A DNA stretch of 64,000 bases, taken from Deinococcus psychrotolerans (GTDB lineage Bacteria > Deinococcota > Deinococci > Deinococcales > Deinococcaceae). The stretch spans positions 100,280-164,279 of the forward strand of contig NZ_CP034187.1 of the NCBI RefSeq assembly GCF_003860465.1, given 5' to 3'. Shown piece by piece: positions 8,223 to 16,983 of the stretch. The position numbers and the translations under genes were made by a program. The first letter of the stretch is position 1, and every line of letters begins with the position of its first letter. The notes under the pieces are model-generated. The model had not been told where the DNA came from. It was given only the letters and a program-made list of their open reading frames with translations, and ran no database searches.

Positions 8223-9422
8223 ATGACCAAATACAGCACGAACAAACCGGAGAGCGACCTACAACCTGTCACGACCGGACAAGCGAATAACCAGAATCAG
8301 TCCCTGTTCGAGCCCCTGAATCTCCCGACCACCGGGCAGATCGGCAGCCTGGAGCTGCGTAACCGTCTGGTGATGGCTCCGATGACCAACTATTCCTCGA
8401 ACGCCGACGGCAGCGTGACCGATACCGAACTCGCTTATTACGCCCGGCGCAGCGGCGGTGTGGGCATGGTGATCACCGCCTGCGCCAACGTGACCGCCAA
8501 CGGGCAGGGCTTTCCCGGCGAGATCGGCGTGGACCGCGACGATCTTGTGCCCAGCTTGAACCGGCTGGCGCAGGCTATTCAGGGCGAAGGCGCGGCGGCC
8601 GTGCTCCAGATCTTTCACGGTGGCCGGCTGTGCCCGCCCAAACTGGTCAACGGCGACGTGGTGAGCGCCAGCGCCGTTCCCGCCGAGGCTGTAGGGTCAG
8701 CCATCCCCAGAGAATTGACCGACACCGAGGTGCAAGACATTGTGACGGCGTTCGGTGACGCCACCCGCCGCGCCATCGAGGCCGGATATGACGGTGTGGA
8801 GATCCACGGAGCCAACGGCTACCTGCTTCAGCAGTTCTTCTCGCCGCACAGCAATCGCCGTACGGACCGCTGGAGTGGAGACGTTCACGGCCGTATGGCG
8901 TTCCCGCTGGCAGTGGTCGAGGCTGTTCAGGCTGCCGTGCGCGAACACGCCACCCGGCCCTTCGTGGTGGGGTACCGCTTCTCCCCGGAAGAACCGGAAA
9001 ACCCAGGAATCAGCATGCCCGACACCCTGGCGCTGGTAGACGCGCTGGTGGAAACGGGTCTGGACTATCTGCACGTCTCGCTGATGGATTACCGTAGCCT
9101 GCCGCATACCGGTGACGTGACCCGGCCCCGTCTGGACACGCTGGTGGCCCAGCTGAACGGTCGCGTACCCCTGATTGGCGTGGGGTCGGTCTGGAGCGCC
9201 GACGACGCGCTGGCAGTGCTGGCCGCAGGCGCGGCGCTGGTGGCGCTTGGCCGCTCGCTGGTGGTTGAACCCGATTGGGCGCAGAAGGTCGAAGCGGGAC
9301 AGGAAGCCCAGCTGCGCACCGAGCTGACCCCAGACGAGCAGGCCCTCTTGGTGGTGCCGGATCCACTGTGGACGCGCATCCTGAACGCGCCGGGCTGGTT
9401 CCCAGTGGCCCAGCCTGTCTGA
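8223..9422 (+). CDS. NADH:flavin oxidoreductase, Old Yellow Enzyme family, 399 aa
   Basis: FMN-dependent ene-reductase fold; such enzymes use NAD(P)H to reduce activated double bonds or nitro compounds. Visible family marks are LRNRLVMAPMTNYSSN near the N-terminus, FHGGRL, the active-site HGAN (in GVEIHGANGYLLQQFFSP), the SPHSNRRTDRWSG region and the C-terminal phosphate-binding IGVGSVWSADDALAVL, then ALGRSLVVEPDW. The ATG at 8223 has GGAG eight bases upstream and is preferred to an upstream start at 8190. The natural substrate is not evident. It stands alone between an IS3 scar and an unknown gene. Confidence 0.92.
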   Translation: MTKYSTNKPESDLQPVTTGQANNQNQSLFEPLNLPTTGQIGSLELRNRLVMAPMTNYSSNADGSVTDTELAYYARRSGGVGMVITACANVTANGQGFPGEIGVDRDDLVPSLNRLAQAIQGEGAAAVLQIFHGGRLCPPKLVNGDVVSASAVPAEAVGSAIPRELTDTEVQDIVTAFGDATRRAIEAGYDGVEIHGANGYLLQQFFSPHSNRRTDRWSGDVHGRMAFPLAVVEAVQAAVREHATRPFVVGYRFSPEEPENPGISMPDTLALVDALVETGLDYLHVSLMDYRSLPHTGDVTRPRLDTLVAQLNGRVPLIGVGSVWSADDALAVLAAGAALVALGRSLVVEPDWAQKVEAGQEAQLRTELTPDEQALLVVPDPLWTRILNAPGWFPVAQPV

Positions 9423-9599
9423 TCGGTGTGCAGATCGGTGCTGAGCGAGGGCATCCAGAGAGCAGGTGACCCGAATACTCAAGCCACCGGTTGTGTGCTG
9501 TCACGGGAGGCCGAGGGCAGGGGTAGTCTACCAACCAAACGGTTCACCTGACAGAACCGGTGCAACGTCTGGGGACAAAGGGCTTGATAGGGTGGGGTG

Positions 9600-10001
9600 A
9601 TGCCCTTCCAGCCGCTCGACCGGGACCAGCCGGACGTGATCATGATGTGCCGAAGCTGTCAGGCAGAGTGTCTCATCTATGAACAGCAGATCAGACTTTC
9701 CATGCCCTGTCCGGTCTGCCATAGCGTGGTTCACCCCCGCTACCAGGGCAGAACGAAGGGCGAGGGGCATGGCTGTCAATTGTCGTTCGGTACCTTTGAG
9801 CGACTGCTGGACACCCCGAACACTTCAGCAGATTTCATCCGGTTGGTCGAACACCTCCTTGACCTCCGGCACGAAGGTGACCTCCGCTTCGTGGACATCT
9901 CCAGCCACGAGTTGGGAATAGAGGAAGCGCACTACCGCATCCAAAGCCAAGAGGTGTCGCAGGGCGCGATGTACAACCGGGCCATGAACATTGTTCGCTG
10001 A
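9600..10001 (+). CDS. Hypothetical zinc-ribbon protein, 133 aa
   Basis: Two CxxC pairs, CRSC and CPVC, are separated by about 22 residues in the N-terminal half, suggesting one zinc ribbon. The C-terminal half is helical and acidic with no known motif. It starts at the second of two adjacent start codons (GTG-ATG). It is not recognised as a named family and has no obvious operon partner. Confidence 0.6.
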   Translation: MPFQPLDRDQPDVIMMCRSCQAECLIYEQQIRLSMPCPVCHSVVHPRYQGRTKGEGHGCQLSFGTFERLLDTPNTSADFIRLVEHLLDLRHEGDLRFVDISSHELGIEEAHYRIQSQEVSQGAMYNRAMNIVR

Positions 10002-10115
10002 CACTGCTGCGGCCGACGATCAGCTCCGCGTCTGCATGAACGGCGGCGGCCGGCGGCCAGCAAACGCTGCATCTGTCATCCCTCCAAAGCACCTTCAGCG
10101 GCGCTGAGATTTATT

Positions 10116-10826
10116 TCAAGAAGACCGATTCGAGACCGCTTTCCTGTTGCTGGGAGCCTGCAGCGTCAGGGAACGTCCATTCTGTTGTTCGCATTCCAGC
10201 GCCAGATGCGGGTAACGCTGAGCGATGGCCTGATAGACCCGCTCCTTGAGTCGCTGCCGGGCTTCCCGGGTCTCCGGGAGTTGCACAAGACGCGCGTGCA
10301 GATCCTGATACTCAGGCGTCTGCTGGCTGGAAAAAAGGTAATGAACGCTCACTCGGTTGAGATCGTTTGCTGGGCTGTCTACCCTGACTGGCTTTATCGG
10401 GCGTTTCTGCGCCTTTGCCCAGACACTATGGTGCTCGCAGGCCCGTCTGATCAGCTCCGGCAGCGTGAGATGCTGAATCTCGATGATCAATGCTTCGACC
10501 TCTTGCATGACTTGGCTTGGCGGGGGCACGGTAAGCTCCGGCATGATCTGGCCACCCGCTGTCTGTTGCCTTTGCCGCCGAGCCTGCATTTGAGCAAAGT
10601 CTGCCGTTCGTTCTGCGGCTTCGACGCGCTCAAGCAGGTACAGCCGTAGTGGAGCGCACTGGAGGTGATACGCCGGCGGCGGCTGCTCGTCAGGTTTGCC
10701 AAGCAACTCGCGGGCCATCTTCTCGTTCCAACCACGGTCGCGCAGCATCGTCTGAGTAATCAGCGTCCGGGCAACGCCCTCAGAAGGCGGATCACCGACC
10801 TGTTCGGGTTGCACTTTATCATCCAT
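10116..10826 (-). CDS. Hypothetical protein, about 236 aa
   Basis: Unrecognised. The protein is highly charged and helical. Near the N-terminus, TQTMLRDRGWNEKMARELLGKPDE resembles the short helical 'growing-tip' motif seen in several uncharacterised Deinococcus proteins, and RVEAAERTADFAQMQARRQRQQ is likely coiled coil. The ATG at 10826 (MDDKVQ) is favoured because the 18 residues before it in the longer frame (to 10880) look non-coding, though no strong ribosome site is visible. Confidence 0.6.
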   Translation of the reverse strand: MDDKVQPEQVGDPPSEGVARTLITQTMLRDRGWNEKMARELLGKPDEQPPPAYHLQCAPLRLYLLERVEAAERTADFAQMQARRQRQQTAGGQIMPELTVPPPSQVMQEVEALIIEIQHLTLPELIRRACEHHSVWAKAQKRPIKPVRVDSPANDLNRVSVHYLFSSQQTPEYQDLHARLVQLPETREARQRLKERVYQAIAQRYPHLALECEQQNGRSLTLQAPSNRKAVSNRSS

Positions 10827-11021
10827 CACTTCAGTGTAAAGGCCAAGCGTCCACTGACGGTGCCGCTGAACACTGATCAAATCTTTGAGTCGGTGTTGCT
10901 AAAGCGTGCCGCGCTGATCGAGCGGCTAACGAAGAGTCAAGGTAACTCCTGACGCTTACTATTGATCCCGGCTGAAGTGTAAGACGGTAGATAGCTGCGC
11001 AAGAGACGAGCAAGGAGCGTG

Positions 11022-12237
11022 ACCTCAGTACCTGAGATCTTGCAGTTTTCGATCAGATCAGCAAGACACTGTCCAGCATGGCTTTCCGGTGCAGAATCCA
11101 TAGATGGATTTAGGAGAACAGCGTGCTGGAAAGCTTTTTTCGGCTATCTCATCGACGTTTCAACGCAAGTAGCACCGCGAGACGTTCGAGGTCGTGATGA
11201 ACCTCTTTCTCGCTGGTCAAGGCCAGCTACTGTTAAATCTCCCTCGGCAGTCAGCCGATTTTGCAATCACTACAGCTGGAATATTCGTGCGGTCATCCGG
11301 GCCATGCGCCAACACGCTCTCGATGAATTCGAACGCTTTCGACGTGTGCCTTACAGTCACCAGCAGCGTCTGGAACTGATTGTTGACATGACCTCGCTGC
11401 ACAAGGAGGGGAAATTTGAGCAGCTTGAACCCTGGATTCACCGCTTCAATGGGGTCAACGGCGTGCATCTGGTCGTGCTCTATCTCTGCCACGGCTCAAG
11501 GCGTTTCCCTTGGTCGTTTCTCGTCTGGCGCGGCAAAGGACAGCCGTCGCCAGCGGACCTCGCCCTGAAGATGTTGACTCGTCTCCCCGACGAGCTAGTT
11601 AAGCGGCACTCGCGAGTGCCGTTGGTGCTCGCCGACGCTGGGTTTTGTAGCAAAGCGTTTATTGCTGGTGTCGTGCAACTTGGCCTGAAGGTTTCTATCA
11701 CGATTCCAAGCAATCGTGTGACAGCACAAGGACACCCCATTGGACAGGTCACACGGCAAAGGCAGGCCATCACCCTCCCAGGACTTCCAGATCTTCGACT
11801 CTGGCTGTACTGGGTCTGGCTGTCGAATTCGGGCGATGGAACACGTAAGAAACGTTACGTCATATCGACCCTAAACGTCGTCCCAGACACTATCCGGGCC
11901 AACGGTCGAAAGCGCTGGCGGATCGAAGCGCTGTTCAAGACATTGAAGAGTCGGTTTGGTCTCCACCGCTCTGGGCAATACACCAAACGGGGCATGCTCC
12001 GGTATTGCTGCCTGTGCTTCCTGAGTGATGTCCTCTGCCATCTGGAAACCCTGGAGGATGCATCAGCATCCGCCAGGGTTTGGCCAGACTGGCGAGCGGT
12101 CGCACAACAGCTCAGACGAAAATACTGCGGCCTGGTGCGGCTTTCTGAACTTAGGAAAGAAATTCAAACGATAGAAGACGTGCTGGACTGTGTTTTGCTG
12201 ATCTAACCAAAAACTGCAAGATCTCAGGTACTGAGGT
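11022..12237 (+). mobile_element. IS4/IS701-type insertion sequence, 1.2 kb, with 28-bp perfect inverted repeats
   Basis: The ends are perfect 28-bp inverted repeats beginning ACCTCAGTACCTGAGATCTT at 11022 and ending with its complement at 12237. No convincing target duplication is seen in the flanks. It contains one transposase gene. Confidence 0.85.
11040..12206 (+). CDS. DDE transposase (IS4/IS701-type), about 388 aa
   Basis: The catalytic acids are visible: Asp in LIVDMTSLHKEGKFEQL, Asp in LVLADAGFCSKAFI and Glu in RWRIEALFKTLKSRFGL. The C-terminal region is complete and no internal stop occurs. The start is uncertain: a GTG at 11019 lies outside the element, so a TTG at 11040, within the inverted repeat, is the first usable codon inside it; there is no ATG for another ~85 codons. 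Confidence 0.82.
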   Translation: MQFSIRSARHCPAWLSGAESIDGFRRTACWKAFFGYLIDVSTQVAPRDVRGRDEPLSRWSRPATVKSPSAVSRFCNHYSWNIRAVIRAMRQHALDEFERFRRVPYSHQQRLELIVDMTSLHKEGKFEQLEPWIHRFNGVNGVHLVVLYLCHGSRRFPWSFLVWRGKGQPSPADLALKMLTRLPDELVKRHSRVPLVLADAGFCSKAFIAGVVQLGLKVSITIPSNRVTAQGHPIGQVTRQRQAITLPGLPDLRLWLYWVWLSNSGDGTRKKRYVISTLNVVPDTIRANGRKRWRIEALFKTLKSRFGLHRSGQYTKRGMLRYCCLCFLSDVLCHLETLEDASASARVWPDWRAVAQQLRRKYCGLVRLSELRKEIQTIEDVLDCVLLI

Positions 12238-12339
12238 ACAGATCAATTGGGATACCGATGTGCAAAGGTCAACCAGCCGCAGGTGAGACATACGAACCGT
12301 TCCCCCTGTCTCCTCCAGGCTAATGCAAAAGCAGATCAG

Positions 12340-15132
12340 TCAGTCGTCGCCGAACTGTTCAGGGAAACAGTCCTCTTCCAGGACAGCGTCCAGCTGAGCG
12401 CGGTAGAGCCTGGCCTGCTCTGGCTGCTCACGGTCCAGGTTATCCAGCGCAATCTCGAACTGCTCTCTGAGCATTTCGGGAACGCCGGCCATCAGCACCC
12501 GGATCATAAACCGCTCCGCATTCACTGCGGCGAGCCTGGTCAGCAGATCGTTGGTCGAGTGCTCAGAGATCTGTCCCAGCACCGCGTACACATCGAGAAG
12601 CTCTTCGATCTGACCGCCGCGGAGCAGCGCTGTGACTCGCGGCGCGATTTCCCGCTGAATATCGGGCCATGCTCTACGCTCGCGGCGGATTTGCCGCACG
12701 TGAGCGAGCAGGGTGGTCGTGGCCCAGTTCACAGGAGCACGTTTCAGCTGGGAGTGATCGACCACCGCCGTGTCGTGGGCCAGATCGAGCCAGCCCGAGA
12801 AGCGCTCCACTGCGTAGACCCGCAGTTCGTGCAGTGCCCTGGACAGCGCGACGTACAGCAAGTTCCCGGCGTACCGACTGGAGGAGGGGTAGGTTTTCTC
12901 GCTGGCATCAGCAATCACGACAGCGGCGAACTCGAGTCCTTTGGCTAGACTCACCGGGAGCACAACCAGGCCATGAAGGTCTTTTGGCGTCAGTTCACTG
13001 TCTTCGGTCAGCACCTGGCTGGGCAGGTCATTCCCCGAGAGCAGCTCCCCCATCGCCTGAGCACCGGCCTGATCGGCGGTGATCACCGCGATACTGGCGT
13101 GACCCGCGTCCAGCAGGTGGCGGAGGTCAGATATCAATTTCGTCTGGTGCTGCGCCAAATCAGGCAGCACCGTCAGGACTGGGCTGGGTCCTTCCCGCTG
13201 GAAGGCGGTGGATTGAAGTGCGTCTGGACCGTTGAGACTTCGCTGAACGGCGTTGCCGAGGTGAACAATTTCGCGGGTACTGCGGTAATTCTGAAGAATC
13301 AGGTGCTGACTGACAGCGTCAGCTGGCAGCAGTTCGCTTAGTTCATCCCAGTGTTCGATGCCCCGGTAGGCGAAGATACTCTGGGCCGTGTCACCGACGA
13401 TGGTCACGGACCGACTGGGGCAGGCCTCCAGGATCAGGGCCATCTGAAACGGCGAGAAGTCCTGCGCTTCGTCGACCACCAAGTGCCGGTATGACGCGCC
13501 CTGATTGCCGTAGAGCAGGTTGTTCATCACGAAGAGCCCAGCGAGATCACTCATGTCGATCTCGCTGGGCTGATCTTTCAAATCACCTTGCCTGGTCAGC
13601 TGCCGCATTGGGCGGGTGGCCTGCAACATCCGCTGTTCACCCGGTGAGAACAGTTCGCTGGCCGCCGCCTCGAGGTGTTCGGAGCGGAACATCTGCTCGA
13701 ACAGCTCCAGAAGATCAGGGACCGGCCAGGCCTGCGTGATGTACCGGCTTACTGTCGCCTGCAAGGTTTTGAGTTGGGCTGTCTCCTGCTTAGTTCTGTT
13801 GTCCGGCGCAGGGGACACCTTCGCGAAAGCGTGAGCCAGGTGTTGCGTCGCGGCGCGGATGAGCAGGCTCCTGCGCGCCGCGAGCGTGGCCGAGTGGTCG
13901 GTGGCCATCCATAACTGCTGGAGGGTCTCCGGCGTCAGTTCATACGCGAAGGGCGACTCGGGACCAGTGGTTTCCAGCAAGACAGGTTCAGTCTGTGCGG
14001 CTGGCTCCAGAAGGGTATTTTTAGCGGCGCGAGAACGTGGACGGCGGGGTTCGCCGCTGGACATTCCCTTGTCCTGATCAAGGAATGACAGCTTCAGCGG
14101 CTTGACGGGCAGCGGTGGGTGGCTGCTCAGGTGAGTGAGATGCCGTTCGATCAACTGCTTGAACCGCAGCGATCCTCGTAAGCGGGCACTTCGCCACAGC
14201 CGGTCGCGCTCTGCCGGCGTCCGCTCTGGATCTGCCAGGGCCTGCGCGACCGGATCGGTGAATTTCACGCTGTCAGGTAAGGTGCGGTTGTTCTTCCTCA
14301 CCCGCTCCCAGAGCCAGTCGCTGAAGGTTCGCTGGGCAATCCCATTGACTCCCAGCGACGGCAGGAGGTCACGGACGTAGCCCAGAAACGTTCGGTTGGG
14401 TCCGATCACCAGAATCTGCTCAGGCTGCAAATTGTATGTGTGGTCGGTGAACATCAGGTACGCCAGGCGGTGGTACGCGACCGAGGTTTTGCCACTTCCT
14501 GCCACACCGTGCAGCAGGAGGCTGCGGCCCAGCGGCGTGCGGATAATGGCGTCTTGCTCTGCTTGGATGGTCGCCACGATGTCTTGAAGTCGTGGATCGC
14601 CGCGTGAGTAGAGCTGGCGGATCAGAAAATCGTCGGTCGGTGGCGTGGCGACCGCTGCGCCTTGTATGCTCTGCCGGTAATCGACAGCGTCGGAAATCCC
14701 TCTCAACTGCTGATCCTTGATTTCCAGTCGCCGTTTCAGCAGCAGCTTGGCCGCGTGGAGGCGGCCCGTCTGCTGAACCCGGTACTGCTGTTCGGCGGCG
14801 CTGGGACCCACGAAGAGGCTGTAGAGATCGCAGCGCCAGTCCAGAATCTGCCCCGCCGCGAGCTGTCCCAGGTGGGCGTACCCGAAGTAGACTTTTTGCT
14901 CCCCACGCTCGCCCGTGAAGTCCAGACGTGCGAAGTAGGGTTCGTGGCCGTGGTCACTGAGTTTCTCGAGAGTGTCCAACCGGAGTCCTTGATTGAGCAT
15001 CCGGTTGGTGTATTTGTTCGCTCCGCCCTCGAAGTAGCTGGTCTGCTGTTTCTGGAATGCCTGATCGATTTCCTCAAGGGTACGGCCCAGCACTTCTTTC
15101 TCGTATCCCTGCTCCGGGTGTGCTTCAGTCAT
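12340..15132 (-). CDS. UvrD/HelD-like superfamily I helicase, about 930 aa
   Basis: The order of motifs follows HelD/helicase IV proteins: an N-terminal coiled-coil region (EKEVLGRTLEEIDQAFQKQQ), Walker A LLLHGVAGSGKTSVAYHRL at roughly residues 207-225, Walker B HLVVDEAQDFSPFQ, motif III VTIVGDTAQSIFAYRG and motif VI LYVALSRALHELRVY. HelD proteins can displace RNA polymerase; others act on DNA. Start choice is open: ATG 15132 fits the usual HelD N-terminus, while a GTG at 15198 overlaps the stop of the upstream TnpB-like gene as GTGA. Either way the two genes look cotranscribed. Confidence 0.88.
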   Translation of the reverse strand: MTEAHPEQGYEKEVLGRTLEEIDQAFQKQQTSYFEGGANKYTNRMLNQGLRLDTLEKLSDHGHEPYFARLDFTGERGEQKVYFGYAHLGQLAAGQILDWRCDLYSLFVGPSAAEQQYRVQQTGRLHAAKLLLKRRLEIKDQQLRGISDAVDYRQSIQGAAVATPPTDDFLIRQLYSRGDPRLQDIVATIQAEQDAIIRTPLGRSLLLHGVAGSGKTSVAYHRLAYLMFTDHTYNLQPEQILVIGPNRTFLGYVRDLLPSLGVNGIAQRTFSDWLWERVRKNNRTLPDSVKFTDPVAQALADPERTPAERDRLWRSARLRGSLRFKQLIERHLTHLSSHPPLPVKPLKLSFLDQDKGMSSGEPRRPRSRAAKNTLLEPAAQTEPVLLETTGPESPFAYELTPETLQQLWMATDHSATLAARRSLLIRAATQHLAHAFAKVSPAPDNRTKQETAQLKTLQATVSRYITQAWPVPDLLELFEQMFRSEHLEAAASELFSPGEQRMLQATRPMRQLTRQGDLKDQPSEIDMSDLAGLFVMNNLLYGNQGASYRHLVVDEAQDFSPFQMALILEACPSRSVTIVGDTAQSIFAYRGIEHWDELSELLPADAVSQHLILQNYRSTREIVHLGNAVQRSLNGPDALQSTAFQREGPSPVLTVLPDLAQHQTKLISDLRHLLDAGHASIAVITADQAGAQAMGELLSGNDLPSQVLTEDSELTPKDLHGLVVLPVSLAKGLEFAAVVIADASEKTYPSSSRYAGNLLYVALSRALHELRVYAVERFSGWLDLAHDTAVVDHSQLKRAPVNWATTTLLAHVRQIRRERRAWPDIQREIAPRVTALLRGGQIEELLDVYAVLGQISEHSTNDLLTRLAAVNAERFMIRVLMAGVPEMLREQFEIALDNLDREQPEQARLYRAQLDAVLEEDCFPEQFGDD

Positions 15133-15194
15133 GGTTGACTGGCAGATTACTGTTCTACCCGTGCTCTGGATATCCCCCCACCGCCGCGCTGTGC

Positions 15195-16298
15195 TCACTT
15201 GGGCTTGCCCCAGATTTGAGAGGCGAGGTGCAGCCGCATGATGTTGCGCGCAGCGTTCTCATCTGCGTCCACCCACTCGTTGTTGCCGTTGAGAAAGTCC
15301 CGCTGGCGTGTTCCGCGTGTGCCGCGCAGGTGGGTCAGACTGCAAATCTGACTGGTGTGCCGCGCCGGCAACTTCTCGTACTGAATGCCGGCCTGTTTGA
15401 GCCGTTTGGGCAACCAGACGTAGGAGAAGTCCCGCAGTCCCAGCTCACGGCTGCGCTGCTGGAAGTGCGGGGACATCTGGTCGTAATCCAGGTCCTCGTA
15501 CCCCACGCTGGAAGCGGACGAGAGCAGCACCGTCAAGAAATCGTGGAGCTGCGTGCGGGCCGCCGCGTACTGCAAGCCGAGGTTAAGCCACTGGGCTTGC
15601 TGCTGATCGGCGGGATTGGGCAGTTGGCAGCCCGCTTCCGTGGAGGTGAGTCCCGTCCGGGGAATACCCGGAGCGGCGTGAATCAGACCGGATTCGTGGA
15701 CCGCGACGGTCAGCCGCCGCAGGCCCAGATCGATGCCAGCGGCGGAGCGGGTGACGCCATTGAGCTGCACCGGGTCCGGCACTGCAAAGCCCAGGGACAG
15801 CATCCACCCAGTCTTTTTTTCGCTCAGACGGGTTTCCTCCGGCAGCCAGGTGGCGGCCTGCACCGTGGGCGATACCAGCACCGGGTCGAGGTTCAGGCGT
15901 GGACCCCGGCGAACAGCTTCAATCAGCCGCTGGTTCCAGTCCGGGTGGGTTTGGTGGAACAGATGCTCCTCAGGCCATCCGGTGCACAACTCGGCGTGCA
16001 GCGGCTGAACATCGAACTGACTGAATGCCGGGGAGGCCAGCATCAGCCCCCGGTACTCTTCGGGTGGCAGGGTGTAGGCCTGGCAGCTGAGGATGGCGGG
16101 GCCGAAGCGGAATTCAGAATCGCTCAGGGCATGAAGATTGCCGCCGCGCAGGAGCGCGCTGGAAGGCGCGTAGAGAGGGCCACTGGCCCCTTGCCGGTAC
16201 TCTCCCTGGGTGCGGCTCAGCAACCCGTCGTGGATCAGATTCCGAATCAGGGGAGTGGACTCGCGGCGAACAACCAAATTATACGTAACATTGAACAT
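15195..16298 (-). CDS. Divergent TnpB-like RuvC nuclease, 367 aa, zinc ribbon degenerate
   Basis: The C-terminal half matches the TnpB/Cas12 RuvC nuclease order: RuvC-I AAGIDLGLRRLTVAVHESG (Asp190), RuvC-II VGYEDLDYDQMSP (Glu268), a helix YVWLPKRLKQAGI, then HTSQICSLTH and RuvC-III WVDADENAARNIMR (Asp346). All three acids are present. The four-cysteine zinc ribbon is not: only Cys319 remains and the second knuckle reads FLNGNNEW. The N-terminal 180 residues are very divergent. No tnpA, and no TTGAT/TCAAC ends, were found around it. The ATG has AGGAGG just upstream. It is followed by the helicase gene with no gap. Confidence 0.8.
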   Translation of the reverse strand: MFNVTYNLVVRRESTPLIRNLIHDGLLSRTQGEYRQGASGPLYAPSSALLRGGNLHALSDSEFRFGPAILSCQAYTLPPEEYRGLMLASPAFSQFDVQPLHAELCTGWPEEHLFHQTHPDWNQRLIEAVRRGPRLNLDPVLVSPTVQAATWLPEETRLSEKKTGWMLSLGFAVPDPVQLNGVTRSAAGIDLGLRRLTVAVHESGLIHAAPGIPRTGLTSTEAGCQLPNPADQQQAQWLNLGLQYAAARTQLHDFLTVLLSSASSVGYEDLDYDQMSPHFQQRSRELGLRDFSYVWLPKRLKQAGIQYEKLPARHTSQICSLTHLRGTRGTRQRDFLNGNNEWVDADENAARNIMRLHLASQIWGKPK

Positions 16299-16552
16299 TT
16301 GAACCTCCTGGATTGATCAGTGAATGTGATCCCCATTCGGTTCACCCGAGCGCAGCGATGGGTGAAAGCAGTTGCTTTGTGTTTTTCCCCAACGGCTCAG
16401 GCCCTTGCCACAGAACCGGCCTCCCAAGGACATTGAGAAGGCGGAGCTGAATGTGAACAAAGAAATGTCGGCAGCGCTCTGCGCAAGTCGGTGGGGTTGG
16501 CGGCGTCGGCAGCAGCCAGACATTTCGCCCGTGACTTTGGGTGTATTCGGCA

Positions 16553-16983
16553 ATGAACACGCGGCGTTTTGAGGACGCCAGAGGCCGGGTGCAGGGCTGG
16601 GAATACGCTGTCAGCGATGATCCCGCCCATCTGACCGACTTCACCGATTACCGTCTTACGGTGGGACTGACTTACGGTGAATCGCACACTAACAATACTG
16701 ATCTTTTAAGTAATACTGATTTCAAGCAAGAGGCCCAAAAATTTCAGCAGACCACGTCAGTCCGGCAGGCTGTCCCGCAGACGAACGGCGAAAGCGAAAC
16801 GGCAACTGCAACCGCAACCGGTCAGGACCTTGCACCCAGAAAGGACGCCACGCCCACACCGGCTTTGCCTTCACAGTGGAGCGCGTGGACAACGCCGACG
16901 CCATGACCGACGCGCCCGACGATGAACGCGGCTACGTGCCGCTGGCCGTCATCGGGCGCAGCGTCCAGGTGGTGCGGGCATGA
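16553..16983 (+). pseudogene. Frameshifted phage/plasmid replication-type gene upstream of dnaB
   Basis: From ATG 16553, a frame encodes RGRVQGWEYAVSDDP, a pattern seen near the C-terminus of helix-turn-helix phage or plasmid replication proteins. It ends at 16906 in the wrong frame. A second frame gives FTVERVDNADAMTDAPDDER and a natural-looking end at 16983 overlapping the next start as ATGA. One frameshift near 16850 would join them. The N-terminal DNA-binding part is absent, so it is a relic or a small gene with a frameshift. Confidence 0.45.

Noticed and set aside
8697..9482. Minus-strand open frame opposite the flavin oxidoreductase
   Set aside because: Antisense to a gene with a full set of family motifs; composition is that of a shadow frame.
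12247..12948. Plus-strand frame opposite the end of the HelD-like gene
   Set aside because: Antisense to conserved helicase motif VI and C-terminal region; no motif of its own.
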